A stretch of 29,515 nucleotides of DNA from JBBDMW01 sp040878005 (GTDB lineage: Bacteria; Chloroflexota; Dehalococcoidia; Lucifugimonadales; Lucifugimonadaceae), in the NCBI GenBank assembly GCA_040878005.1, contig JBBDMW010000022.1, positions 1-29,515 on the forward strand, given 5' to 3'. Positions 16,437 through 24,267 of the stretch are shown here, piece after piece. The notes under the pieces are model-generated. The model made no database searches. It saw nothing but the letters and a program-made list of their open reading frames with translations, and was not told the origin of the DNA. The translations under genes and the position numbers were made by a program. How positions within the stretch are numbered: position 1 is the stretch's first letter; each line of letters opens with the position of its first letter.

Positions 16437-17597
16437 ATGATGGCAAGCACGCCCCGGCTGACCCGCAAGCGACTGGCCATTGCATCCGCCGCGGCCGTTT
16501 TCCTTGTGTTCATCATCGTATTCCTCGCCGGCTGGTACTTTGCCAGTGTGCTGGATGCAGACGGCCTGCGCATCCCAACCTCGCCGGACCCGTTCAGCCT
16601 GCAGGTGGCAGCCCTTGGAGACGGCCAGGTCACTCTCCGCCCCGCTCCAGGCACGGCTGGTGATCAAAACATGCTCCACGCATCCAACTGGGGAATCGAA
16701 AGCGAGAGTGGCTACGCCCACGTAGGCAGCATCATCTCGAGTGGACCGTCTGAAGTGATCCGGGAGTTCAGGCCCCTTGCAGGCCAGATCAGCACCGGCG
16801 ACCTTGTGCGCCTGGACCGTGCGGCGTTTCCACCAGACCCACTCATCGCACATGACCTTGAGTACCGGATGGCGTATATCGAAGGTGAGCTTGGGCCAAT
16901 GCCCGCGTGGCTGATCGAAGGCTCCTCGTCCACATGGGCCATCTTCGTGCACGGGTGGCGCTCAAACCGTAAAGACGCCATGAGGATGCTTCCGGTATTT
17001 GTACAACACGAAATCCCGTCCCTGGTCATTTCGTATCGAAACGACGATTCGTCGCCGCTTGACCCATCTGGGAGGTACCGTTTCGGCCTGACAGAGTGGA
17101 AAGACCTCGAGTCCGCCGTGCACTTCGCACTGGACAGCGGAGCCGAGGACATTGTCCTGGTCGGTTTCAGCATGGGCGGCGGCATATCCCTCAACTTCAT
17201 GCACCATTCGGACCTGTCGGACAGTGTCCGCGCCATGATCCTGGACGCGCCAATGCTGGACTTCGGCAGGACGGTGGACCTGGGCGCCAGTGAGAGGGGC
17301 GTGCCCGGGCCGGTGACATGGGTGGCAAAGCAGATCGCGGCGGCACGGTTCGGTGTCCGGTGGGCGGCCATGAACTACCTGCCGTGGGCTGATGAGCTGA
17401 CCGTGCCAGTGCTGCTTTTCCATGGCGATGAGGACACGAGGGTGCCAATGACGCTCAGCGATGAATGGGCCGCGTCCCGTGAAGACCTGATCGAGTACCA
17501 CAGGTTCAGCGGCGCACAGCACGTAGGCGCATGGAACGTCGACCCGCAACGGTACGAGGACACGGTCCGCGCCTTCCTCACGACGCACGTGAGATAG
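16437..17597 (+). CDS. Membrane-anchored alpha/beta hydrolase (BAAT/DLH-like serine hydrolase)
   Basis: The N-terminus has a Lys/Arg-rich start and one transmembrane helix (about residues 13-35). It is followed by a ~130-residue extracytoplasmic domain and a classical alpha/beta-hydrolase domain. Catalytic features: the oxyanion-hole HGWRSN, the nucleophile elbow GFSMGGG (Ser), the acid in FHGDEDTRVP (Asp) and the His in GAQHVGAW. The start at 16437 is set by GAGGTGA (6-nt spacing); a second ATG follows directly, and the in-frame TTG at 16383 is rejected. The enzyme probably acts outside the membrane as an esterase, peptidase or acyl hydrolase; substrate unknown. Confidence 0.85.
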   Translation: MMASTPRLTRKRLAIASAAAVFLVFIIVFLAGWYFASVLDADGLRIPTSPDPFSLQVAALGDGQVTLRPAPGTAGDQNMLHASNWGIESESGYAHVGSIISSGPSEVIREFRPLAGQISTGDLVRLDRAAFPPDPLIAHDLEYRMAYIEGELGPMPAWLIEGSSSTWAIFVHGWRSNRKDAMRMLPVFVQHEIPSLVISYRNDDSSPLDPSGRYRFGLTEWKDLESAVHFALDSGAEDIVLVGFSMGGGISLNFMHHSDLSDSVRAMILDAPMLDFGRTVDLGASERGVPGPVTWVAKQIAAARFGVRWAAMNYLPWADELTVPVLLFHGDEDTRVPMTLSDEWAASREDLIEYHRFSGAQHVGAWNVDPQRYEDTVRAFLTTHVR

Positions 17598-17731
17598 CCG
17601 ACTATTGTAGATGATGGGAGCGGGCCATCCGGAGCGGCCGGTGATGAACATTTTTCAATCAGATTGCCGGGAAACTCGAACGCAGCGTGTGTAGGAGCGT
17701 TGATTCTCGGCAAGAATGGTTCACCGGGGAA

Positions 17732-19171
17732 TCACACTGTATCTGGCGTCTTATTCTTCATTTCCTCAAGGGCCGAATAAAAGCGTTTGATCACAGGGTC
17801 ACATTTCACATCCGTGGGGCGAATGTCCCGCTTCAATCGCAATCCCTCAATTGAACGACATCGGCTCAATGCTACATAAAGTTGCCCGGAGGCAAAAGTG
17901 CCGCTGCCCAGATCCACCAACACGTTATCAAGCGTCTTTCCCTGACTTTTATGGATTGTTACGGCCCAAGCAAGCATCAGCGGGAATTGGCGGTATTCGC
18001 CTATTTTCAGCGCAACAATTTGATCTTGCTCAGGATCGTAAGTGTATTTATGGGTCTCCCAAGTGACAGGGAGAACATCGCAAACCACATCATTAGATTT
18101 GTGGCCAACTTGCACTCGGATGCTTCCGTCGTTGACCTGTCGGACAATGCCAAGGGTGCCATTCACCCACCTGCGCTGTCCGTCGTTCTTTGTGAACATC
18201 ACATGCGCGCCGATTTTTAGCCTTAGATCAAATGGTGACGGAAGCCTATCATGCTCAAGCTTGAACTTGTCTTGAATTACCCCTTCCAGCGAATATTCCC
18301 TTGAATTTATACTGTCCAGTTCAACTTTGTTGATTACATCCGCCTTGTGATTTGTGGAGGTTAGGATGATATCTGGATAAAGGTGCAGATCATCAATGCA
18401 TCGGCGATTAAGTTCCCCTATAACACGTTCAACATCATCGGCAATCCGCACCTTATTGAGCAGATCCACAAAATCACGGTCTTCTTGACGGTATATATAT
18501 GTCAACTCCACCAGATCTAAGGATGATTGCTGAAGGCTGAATGCGCTGAAGAAGTATGGGCTTGCGTAGCCCTTTGAGTGTAGAACATCCCATTCATCCT
18601 GCGGTGTAACTGGAGGAAGTTGAAAAAGGTCACCTACCAGGAGGAGTTGCACTCCTCCGAAAGGCCTATCATCAGAACGATTCTTTCGGAGGAATTTATC
18701 AATGCTATCCATTAAGTCAGATCTGACCATAGAAATTTCATCTATAATCAAGAGGTCTAGTTTTTGATACAGCCTTCTATCAAAGGTTTTTTTAATGTCT
18801 GCATCATTGTGAATTCTGTGAGGAAGTTGAAAGAATGAATGAATTGTGACCCCGTCAATATTGAGCGCAGCTACGCCCGTTGGAGCGACCACCACCATGT
18901 GCCGCTTATTGCCTAAAACAGTCCTAATATAACGGATCAGTGTCGTCTTGCCAGTTCCTGCGTTACCGGTCACGAATACAACCGGTGCGCCATCCTCTAG
19001 GCGTTGACGAACCTCCTCATATTCCTCGCTGATGACAATGCCTTCAAGAAAATCGTTGTCCCCAGACTCCGGGGTCGTCTGCTCATACTTCAGGGTTGCG
19101 CGGCGGTTTAGCTCGCCAATGCTGACCGGCCCAATCCCCAGCAGTTTTTTCACAGTTTCCAGATAACTCAT
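17732..19171 (-). CDS. PIF1-like superfamily 1B DNA helicase
   Basis: An ATP-dependent 5'-3' helicase-type protein of the PIF1/RecD/TraA clade. Motifs in order: Walker A GNAGTGKT (69-76), motif Ia VVVAPTGVAALNIDG (93-107) with TIHSFF, motif II LLIIDEIS (140-147), motif III VGDLFQLPP (179-187), motif V IHKSQGKTLD (406-415) and motif VI VALSR (433-437). The ~60 N-terminal residues before Walker A are not recognised. At 479 aa it is a compact helicase without visible accessory domains. Its base composition is much lower in GC than the flanks (about 32% in two 60-base samples around 18721-18840), and its codon usage differs, a sign of recent transfer. No clear ribosome binding site precedes the ATG. 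Possible roles: G-quadruplex or R-loop unwinding, or mobile-element replication. Confidence 0.9.
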   Translation of the reverse strand: MSYLETVKKLLGIGPVSIGELNRRATLKYEQTTPESGDNDFLEGIVISEEYEEVRQRLEDGAPVVFVTGNAGTGKTTLIRYIRTVLGNKRHMVVVAPTGVAALNIDGVTIHSFFQLPHRIHNDADIKKTFDRRLYQKLDLLIIDEISMVRSDLMDSIDKFLRKNRSDDRPFGGVQLLLVGDLFQLPPVTPQDEWDVLHSKGYASPYFFSAFSLQQSSLDLVELTYIYRQEDRDFVDLLNKVRIADDVERVIGELNRRCIDDLHLYPDIILTSTNHKADVINKVELDSINSREYSLEGVIQDKFKLEHDRLPSPFDLRLKIGAHVMFTKNDGQRRWVNGTLGIVRQVNDGSIRVQVGHKSNDVVCDVLPVTWETHKYTYDPEQDQIVALKIGEYRQFPLMLAWAVTIHKSQGKTLDNVLVDLGSGTFASGQLYVALSRCRSIEGLRLKRDIRPTDVKCDPVIKRFYSALEEMKNKTPDTV

Positions 19172-19202
19172 GCTTTATGTCTTTCCACGTTCAACCAAAG
19201 AC

Positions 19203-19499
19203 TCACACAGGCTGCTCAAGCAAAGTGCAAAGCCGGTCCACGAAGGCTGCATTTATCCGGTTGTACGACGGACTATAGAACTTTGACAGCACAAACGTCG
19301 ATTCGCCGTTCCTGGCAATCTTCACTTCGCCGCCCATGGCCTCATCAAACTGCGCAAAATCAAACGCCGCCTCATGGTGCGGCCACATCCCCTTGCCATA
19401 GCAAAACACGAACTCCGGCCTTGGACTGGCGGCCAGGTAGGTTTCACGCAGCAGAGCGATGCGATGTGACAGCACGCTGGACTCGTACCCCGCCCGCAC
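19203..19499 (-). CDS. Hypothetical 98-aa ORF, probable C-terminal remnant
   Basis: A GTG-started frame ending 31 bp before the helicase start and beginning 1 bp after the stop of the dehydrogenase gene upstream. The sequence has the look of real protein: EFVFCYGKGMWPHHEAAFDF, then GESTFVLSKFYSPSYN and FVDRLCTLLEQ. A hydrophobic beta strand, a helix and a final helix are recognisable. It begins abruptly inside what seems a folded domain, has no Shine-Dalgarno, and the frame is closed 19 bp further upstream. It therefore looks like the C-terminal part of a longer protein, vaguely similar to the end of uracil-DNA-glycosylase-like folds, left by a rearrangement. It may alternatively be a small gene in operon with the dehydrogenase. 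Confidence 0.4.
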   Translation of the reverse strand: MRAGYESSVLSHRIALLRETYLAASPRPEFVFCYGKGMWPHHEAAFDFAQFDEAMGGEVKIARNGESTFVLSKFYSPSYNRINAAFVDRLCTLLEQPV

Positions 19500-19500
19500 C

Positions 19501-20568
19501 TTAGAACCCGCGCGTCGTCACCGGGTCCGCAACTCCCTCCCAGCGCTTGTCGCCCCTCGACCTGAGCACGGCAATCGTCTTGATGACGTCCGGGTTTCCC
19601 AGCCCGTGCAGGGGCTGGCCCATCAGCACGAACACCGCGTTCTCTCCCCACCTTCGAGCGCCTTCCCGGGTCGTCACATCAGACGCTCCGGCAAAGTGCG
19701 GTGTAATCGTCAGGTTGGGCAGCTTCAACAGCGGGTTCTCCGCATCCAGCGGCTCGGCCTCCGTCACATCGATGCCCGCCGCGTATATAGCGCCCGTCTC
19801 CAGCGCTTCCTGCAGGCCCGCCTCATCGACTATCGGCCCCCTGGCGCAGTTGATGAACACAGCGGTCGGCTTCATCTGCCTGAACGTGTCGATATTGAAC
19901 ATGTGGTTTGTCTCGGCTGTCGCCGGGGCATGCACGGTAATGAAGTCGGATTCCCCCAGAAGCGTGTCGAAGTCCACCAGTTGCACGCCGTACAGGTCCG
20001 CGGTGGTCTGGGGCACGTACGGGTCATATGCGATCACCTGCGCCGGACCGAACCCGCGCACTCGCTGAGCAAACGCTCTGCCGATGTTCCCCAGGCCCAC
20101 GATTCCCACGGTGCCGCCAGCAATGCGCCGCAGCTTGCCACGTAGCTGGTTGACTTCCTTCGGCCTGTCCGACCACCACCCTGCCTTGGTGGCCTCTCGA
20201 AGTTCCGGGACCTGCCGGGTTATGGACAGGAGCATGGCCATCGCATGGTCCGCCACCTCTGACGTGTTGATGCCCGGCGTATTAGTAACGCAGATGCCCA
20301 GTTCAGTAGCTGCCGCCAGGTCCACGGAGTCGACGCCCACGCCGCTGCGGCCCACCATCTTCAGCCTTGGCAGAGCCTCCATGACCTTGCGCGTGGTCCA
20401 CGGCACCGTGCCGACCAGCAGCACGTCGGCATCTTTGGCCGCCCGTGTCACCTGGTCTTCTGTATCGCAGGCCACGTACTCAACATCAATACCCGCCTCC
20501 TTGATCACGTTCAGCGTGATCTCGCTCGGGGGCCGGTTGTTCATCGTGATTACTACTTTGTGAGGCAT
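19501..20568 (-). CDS. D-isomer-specific 2-hydroxyacid dehydrogenase (NAD-dependent)
   Basis: A full-length member (355 aa) of the phosphoglycerate dehydrogenase/D-lactate dehydrogenase/glyoxylate reductase family, interconverting D-2-hydroxy acids and 2-oxo acids with NAD(P)H. The Rossmann motif is GLGNIG (158-163); the catalytic Arg243 lies in NCARGPIVDEA, Glu272 in DVTEAEP and His291 in TPHFAGAS. The start at 20568 (MPHKVVI) follows GGTG about 9 nt upstream; the longer frame to 20631 adds no homology. There is no C-terminal ACT regulatory domain, so biosynthetic SerA is less likely than a catabolic dehydrogenase. Substrate not determinable. Confidence 0.93.
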   Translation of the reverse strand: MPHKVVITMNNRPPSEITLNVIKEAGIDVEYVACDTEDQVTRAAKDADVLLVGTVPWTTRKVMEALPRLKMVGRSGVGVDSVDLAAATELGICVTNTPGINTSEVADHAMAMLLSITRQVPELREATKAGWWSDRPKEVNQLRGKLRRIAGGTVGIVGLGNIGRAFAQRVRGFGPAQVIAYDPYVPQTTADLYGVQLVDFDTLLGESDFITVHAPATAETNHMFNIDTFRQMKPTAVFINCARGPIVDEAGLQEALETGAIYAAGIDVTEAEPLDAENPLLKLPNLTITPHFAGASDVTTREGARRWGENAVFVLMGQPLHGLGNPDVIKTIAVLRSRGDKRWEGVADPVTTRGF

Positions 20569-20666
20569 TACTTTCACCAACTCAACTAGTGGCGCAGCGC
20601 GCGAAGCTGCATCGCAACACGCGCCCAGCACAGTACATCATTCCGCCGCAGCGCCAAACTCTCGGG

Positions 20667-20716
20667 CAATAATACGCACCGGCAACGGGTGCGACAGGGT
20701 GCCCGTCGCCGGTGCG
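20667..20716 (-). terminator. Intrinsic terminator of the tail-tube-like gene
   Basis: A long stem, CGCACCGGC (20675-20683) with GCCGGTGCG (20708-20716), continues after one A-C mismatch with ACGGG (20685-20689) and CCCGT (20702-20706). Read on the minus strand it is followed by TATTATTG. It lies 30 bp beyond the stop of the gene at 20747, making that gene look like a stand-alone transcription unit. Confidence 0.65.
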
Positions 20717-20746
20717 CCAACAGACCAGGTTACGCGCCTGGCCCGT

Positions 20747-21289
20747 CTAGCCGCGCTCGATCTTCTCCACCGCGATCTCGATCTCTTCGATGACCGTATC
20801 GCTGTCAGCGCCGCCCAGTTCGTAGTTCCTGTACCGCACAGGCCACGCCTCAAAGAAGTTGTAGCGCTCAATCTCTTCGCCGTTCGGGCCAAGCAGGATA
20901 ATCGACCCGGCTTTCCGCTCTACCCGTCCGTCGACCACTGTCCGGAACCAGTTCCACAGTTCCGGGCTGGCCGTGTAGCCGCGCTTCAGCGTGATGTTGG
21001 AATACTTCGTCCTGCCCGGCCGCTTCCTCAACACCATGTCATCCCCGTCCCGGTACTCAACGACCTCAACTTCCGACTCAATCCCGGAAACCAGTGTGAA
21101 CGCCCCCTGGGTCACGCCTTCAATCTCAACCTTGAAATTGAAGTTGCCAATGTGATCGTGCGGCCGGTCGGTGCTACGCCCCTGCGCCAGCACTGTGCCG
21201 GCAGAAACAGCAACCGCCACCGCCATCAACAACGCAACGACGGCAACCTTCCGCCAGTCACTCGCAATAATCCTCTGGTACGCGGTCAT
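20747..21289 (-). CDS. T4 gp19/TIGR02241-type phage tail-tube protein with a Sec signal peptide
   Basis: Residues 47-180 match the conserved pattern of contractile-tail tube proteins (T4 gp19; TIGR02241; tubes of phage-like injection systems): NFNFKVEIEGVTQGAF, VSGIESEVEVVEYRDGDD, then RKRPGRTKYSNITLKRG, SPELWNWF, GSIILLGPNGEEIERYNFFEAWP and the final EEIEIAVEKIE. Unusually, residues 1-35 form a Sec-type signal peptide: RKVAVVALLMAVAVAVSAG core and VLA-Q cleavage site, which cytoplasmically assembled tail tubes do not have. AGAGAGGA precedes the start by about 7 nt. No sheath, spike, baseplate, LysM or AAA+ genes are nearby, and the gene has its own terminator. The domain call is strong; an extracytoplasmic role is inferred. 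Confidence 0.85.
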   Translation of the reverse strand: MTAYQRIIASDWRKVAVVALLMAVAVAVSAGTVLAQGRSTDRPHDHIGNFNFKVEIEGVTQGAFTLVSGIESEVEVVEYRDGDDMVLRKRPGRTKYSNITLKRGYTASPELWNWFRTVVDGRVERKAGSIILLGPNGEEIERYNFFEAWPVRYRNYELGGADSDTVIEEIEIAVEKIERG

Positions 21290-21647
21290 CTCCCGGTCCT
21301 CTCTTTACTTCAAGTAAGACATCGGCACGCCCATTCCTGCCGCCCATCCGGTCTCCGAAGTCGCAAAAGTACCCAGGCGCCATTCCCGACGGCGGCAAGA
21401 CTCCGGCAGAGCGCGCAAAAAAGGCACAGCCGCCGGATCTTGATGGGCTGGCGAACGGTACCACACCGTGCCAATGGGGCCAATACAACATGCGCTCACT
21501 GCCATGAGCCGGTCGGCCATATGCCTGCCGGAGGGCGCGTGGGACAAACATCTGCAAACCATCTGACGACCCGACGTACACGCAGCCGGTGTTACAAATA
21601 GAGGAGAGGCGTGTGGTGCTAGGCGACTGTGGGGATGCTGTGAGGGT
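21290..21647. other. 358-bp divergent intergenic region
   Basis: The spacer between the tail-tube-like gene (minus) and the glycosyltransferase gene (plus). It carries the palindrome at 21305-21317 and, at its right end, a purine-rich GAGGAGAGG tract (21601-21609) followed by a possible short leader frame. Open frames covering it lack ribosome binding sites and recognisable products. Confidence 0.5.
21305..21317. promoter_or_regulatory. Palindrome in the leader of the tail-tube-like gene
   Basis: TTACTT-C-AAGTAA is a perfect 6-bp inverted repeat with a 1-nt centre, lying 16-28 bp upstream of the ATG at 21289. In an otherwise GC-rich spacer this AT-rich dyad is a plausible operator or small RNA hairpin. 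Confidence 0.35.
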
Positions 21648-21654
21648 ATGCTGA
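21613..21654 (+). CDS. Possible short leader frame overlapping the glycosyltransferase start
   Basis: GTG at 21613 (or 21616) follows the strong purine-rich tract GAGGAGAGG (21601-21609) by a normal spacing and opens a frame of 13 codons ending TGA at 21652-21654, overlapping the ATG at 21648. It could couple translation to the glycosyltransferase. The peptide itself is not recognisable, and chance is a real alternative. Confidence 0.2.
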   Translation: MVLGDCGDAVRVC

Positions 21655-23633
21655 ACGTCGGGCTGCTATCAGCGGCGCTATTGCTCGCCCTGGTGGGCCA
21701 GGCGCTCCTTTGGTTGGAGCAGTCGATATGGGCGGCGCTCGCCTGCTACGTCATCGCAGCAGCCCTCTTTGTGCTGCCTCGGCAAAAAGACGAGCAGCAC
21801 CGCTCACCGGTGCTCACGGCGCTCCGGCCCTTCCAAATTCCATCCGCCGGCACGGCGCGATTCCGCCAACTGCTCCCAGCCGCACTCCTCGCTACAGCAT
21901 CGCTCACCACGGTGGCAATAGGCCTGCGGTCGTTTGCAATAAATGCCGACTCTCCCAGGGGGTGGGCAGCATTCCTGGCTGGCATGGCCCTGCTTGTGGC
22001 GGCGGGATACGCCCTTAACGCACTGCACGAAATGCCTGCCCGTTCTCACAAAACCCGCTGGCCCCGGACGCCGCGCAGCCTGGCCATCCCCATCCTCCTC
22101 CTTCTCACCCTTGGCGTGGCCGCCTTCCTGAGGCTGTACCAGTTGGGCTCGCTGCCGTACGGCCTGTGGTACGACGAAGCGATTCACGGCCTGATCGCGT
22201 TGGACATGATCGGGCAATCGGAATACCGGCCTATCTTCATCGCCCAGGTCCTCGCCATTCCCTCGCCCATCGTCTACATCCAGGCGTTGAGCATCAGCGT
22301 GTTCGGCCAGGACATGGTCGCCCTTCGCCTCCCTTCCGCAATCCTGGGAGTGCTAACGGTCGCCCTGTTCTTTCTCCTGCTCAGGTACATGTTCAACGGC
22401 TGGCTGGCGTTGCTCGGCGCGTTCCTCATGGCTGTTTCGTTCTGGTTCATCCTCTGGGGCCGCAGCGCCATGCCCGGCGTAACGCCCCCGCTTGTCACGG
22501 TGCTGGCTGTATTGCTGCTGTTCAGGGCCATGCGGTCAGGCATGATCATCGACTACCTATGGGCCGGGCTTGCACTTGGCGCAGGGGCGTGGTTTTACAC
22601 ACCTCTCAGGCTATTCCCACTTGTCATCGGGATATTCGCCCTGTCGTTGCTCGTCAATCACCGGCCGCTTGTACGCCGCCTCTGGCCAGCGGTCGCGGTA
22701 TATATCGTGGCTGCGTTCCTGCTGGCAACCCCGGTTCTTGAATTCGGATTGCTGCACCGTGATGCGTTCACTCACAGGTCTGACCAGGTGAACCTGTTTA
22801 AGGACAAGCCGCTTAATGAGGAGATGAAGGACCTGGCCGCCAACATCGGGGTCTACATGCTAATGTTCAACCGGGAAGGCGACCTCAATGGCCGGCACAA
22901 CCTGCAAGGCAGGCCCATGCTCAACTTCCTCGTAGGCACGCTGGCTGTGCTGGGACTTTCAGTCTCACTGGCAAACGTGCGTCGGCCCGTGTACCTGCTG
23001 TTAGTGGCATGGTTCTTGGTAATGCTGCTGCCCGGCATACTCACACTGCGCATGGAGGCGCCCCAATCGCTTCGGGCAACGGGCACAATTCCAGTAGCGT
23101 ACATCTTCGCGCTGGTCGCCATCGCCAGGCTGTGGCAGGCGTTCCGCCACCTCCCGTCCCCGTGGCCCCGCCACGGCGCCATCGGTGCGATTGCCGTGGT
23201 CGCCGTCTTCTCAGCGTACCAGGGCTATTCGACCTACTTCAATGATTACGCCCACAGTTCGCACGCAACGTATTCATTCCTGCCCAGGCAGACCTACATG
23301 GCTCACACGCTTGGCGAGGTCGACACCTCGCGCGTGGCCGCGTACGCGTCTCCTTCGGATGAGCTGCCCACCATCATCAGGTACCTCCAGCCGGGTGCGT
23401 CAACGCCCACAACCCTGGAAGACCCGGCTCACCTGCCTGTCGATGCGCAACATAATGCAGCCATCCTGTTTATAGACCCGCGTAACCACGCGCTGCTCGA
23501 CCGCGCCTACTCCTGTTACCCCGAGGCCGATGTCAGCACATTTGACAACCCGGAACCGGACGAGCTGCCAATTCTTGTCGTCTTTCGGCTGGAATCCCGA
23601 GACCTCACACAGGCGCCGGCGCACTGCAATTGA
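21648..23633 (+). CDS. Polytopic membrane glycosyltransferase (GT39/ArnT-like)
   Basis: A 661-aa protein with about a dozen hydrophobic segments. After an N-terminal pair of helices and a ~50-residue hydrophilic loop comes LRLYQLGSLPYGLWYDEAIHGL. Its Asp-Glu in the first periplasmic loop is the hallmark of GT-C enzymes such as protein O-mannosyltransferase and ArnT (PF13231-type). The next segments (DMVALRLPSAILGVLTVALFFLLLRYMF) fit the same fold. A ~130-residue extracellular C-terminal domain follows the last helix (YFNDYAHS onward). Such enzymes transfer a sugar from a polyprenyl-phosphate donor to lipids, glycans or proteins on the outer face of the membrane. The acceptor is unknown; the neighbouring secreted tail-tube-like protein is divergent and need not be related. 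Confidence 0.85.
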   Translation: MLNVGLLSAALLLALVGQALLWLEQSIWAALACYVIAAALFVLPRQKDEQHRSPVLTALRPFQIPSAGTARFRQLLPAALLATASLTTVAIGLRSFAINADSPRGWAAFLAGMALLVAAGYALNALHEMPARSHKTRWPRTPRSLAIPILLLLTLGVAAFLRLYQLGSLPYGLWYDEAIHGLIALDMIGQSEYRPIFIAQVLAIPSPIVYIQALSISVFGQDMVALRLPSAILGVLTVALFFLLLRYMFNGWLALLGAFLMAVSFWFILWGRSAMPGVTPPLVTVLAVLLLFRAMRSGMIIDYLWAGLALGAGAWFYTPLRLFPLVIGIFALSLLVNHRPLVRRLWPAVAVYIVAAFLLATPVLEFGLLHRDAFTHRSDQVNLFKDKPLNEEMKDLAANIGVYMLMFNREGDLNGRHNLQGRPMLNFLVGTLAVLGLSVSLANVRRPVYLLLVAWFLVMLLPGILTLRMEAPQSLRATGTIPVAYIFALVAIARLWQAFRHLPSPWPRHGAIGAIAVVAVFSAYQGYSTYFNDYAHSSHATYSFLPRQTYMAHTLGEVDTSRVAAYASPSDELPTIIRYLQPGASTPTTLEDPAHLPVDAQHNAAILFIDPRNHALLDRAYSCYPEADVSTFDNPEPDELPILVVFRLESRDLTQAPAHCN

Positions 23634-23698
23634 ACCACCAGTCCCAGCCCCGCGAACAAAAGCGGGCACATTCCAGGCGTGGCCAGGATCACCTCACC

Positions 23699-24076
23699 TC
23701 AGCCGCCGTCCAACTGCGCGGCCAGACGCTTCGGCGCAATCAGCCGGTAACTTTCCTCTATAAGGTCCCCGACCTCGTCCCAGTCAATCGCCCGGCCATC
23801 CATATAGACCCCCACCCAGCCCTTGTTGCCCACGTACGGGGGGACAAAGAACTGCTCGGGATTGGAACCCACAAGCACTGCCTGTGCACCGTCTTCCGCC
23901 TTGAGCCACACCGAAGGCCGCCCGCCATCGTGGTTGCCCTTCTGCATGGCAAAAATCCGGCTCCGCACCCGCCACGTCGGATCACCCCACGCCACCTTCT
24001 CCGTCGACTCCGGAAGCGCCAGGCAAATCTCTCTCAGCCGTTCCAGGTGGTCAGGGCCAATGGTGAGCGGGGTCAT
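23699..24076 (-). CDS. MmcQ/YjbR family protein
   Basis: A 125-aa single-domain protein of the MmcQ/YjbR (DUF419) family, which has a double-wing fold sometimes called DNA-binding. Signatures: ICLALPESTEKVAWGDPTWRV near the N-terminus, FAMQKG, the central SVWLKA strand, GNKGWVGVYMDG and the C-terminal DLIEESYRLIAPKRLAA helix. The function of the family is not established. The gene is convergent with the glycosyltransferase gene (65-bp gap) and lies downstream of two other minus-strand genes, but is 191 bp from the nearest. Confidence 0.85.
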   Translation of the reverse strand: MTPLTIGPDHLERLREICLALPESTEKVAWGDPTWRVRSRIFAMQKGNHDGGRPSVWLKAEDGAQAVLVGSNPEQFFVPPYVGNKGWVGVYMDGRAIDWDEVGDLIEESYRLIAPKRLAAQLDGG

Positions 24077-24267
24077 CTTTGGACCGTCGCAACGATGAGA
24101 ATTAGCCGCCCGTCATACATGGAATGTTCCCCTGGGGACTGGTTGATGATCGCAGCGCAGGGCACACCAGGCCGCGCAACCGACACCATAGCCGCGGCCC
24201 GGCGTTACTGCCAACGTCGCCTGTCAGCCGCATAAATATCGGTGCCATGCCCAACAAAACCGGACCG

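Noticed and set aside
16326..16952. 208-codon minus-strand open frame
   Set aside because: It overlaps the alpha/beta hydrolase gene, which has a full catalytic triad and a good start; no homology visible in the antisense frame.
20747..21289. Prophage or complete injection-system locus
   Set aside because: Only the tube-like gene is present; no sheath, baseplate, spike, integrase, portal or terminase gene is seen in the window.
20699..21601. 300-codon plus-strand open frame
   Set aside because: It is antisense to the tail-tube-like gene and spans its spacer; low-complexity Arg/His-rich product, no ribosome binding site.
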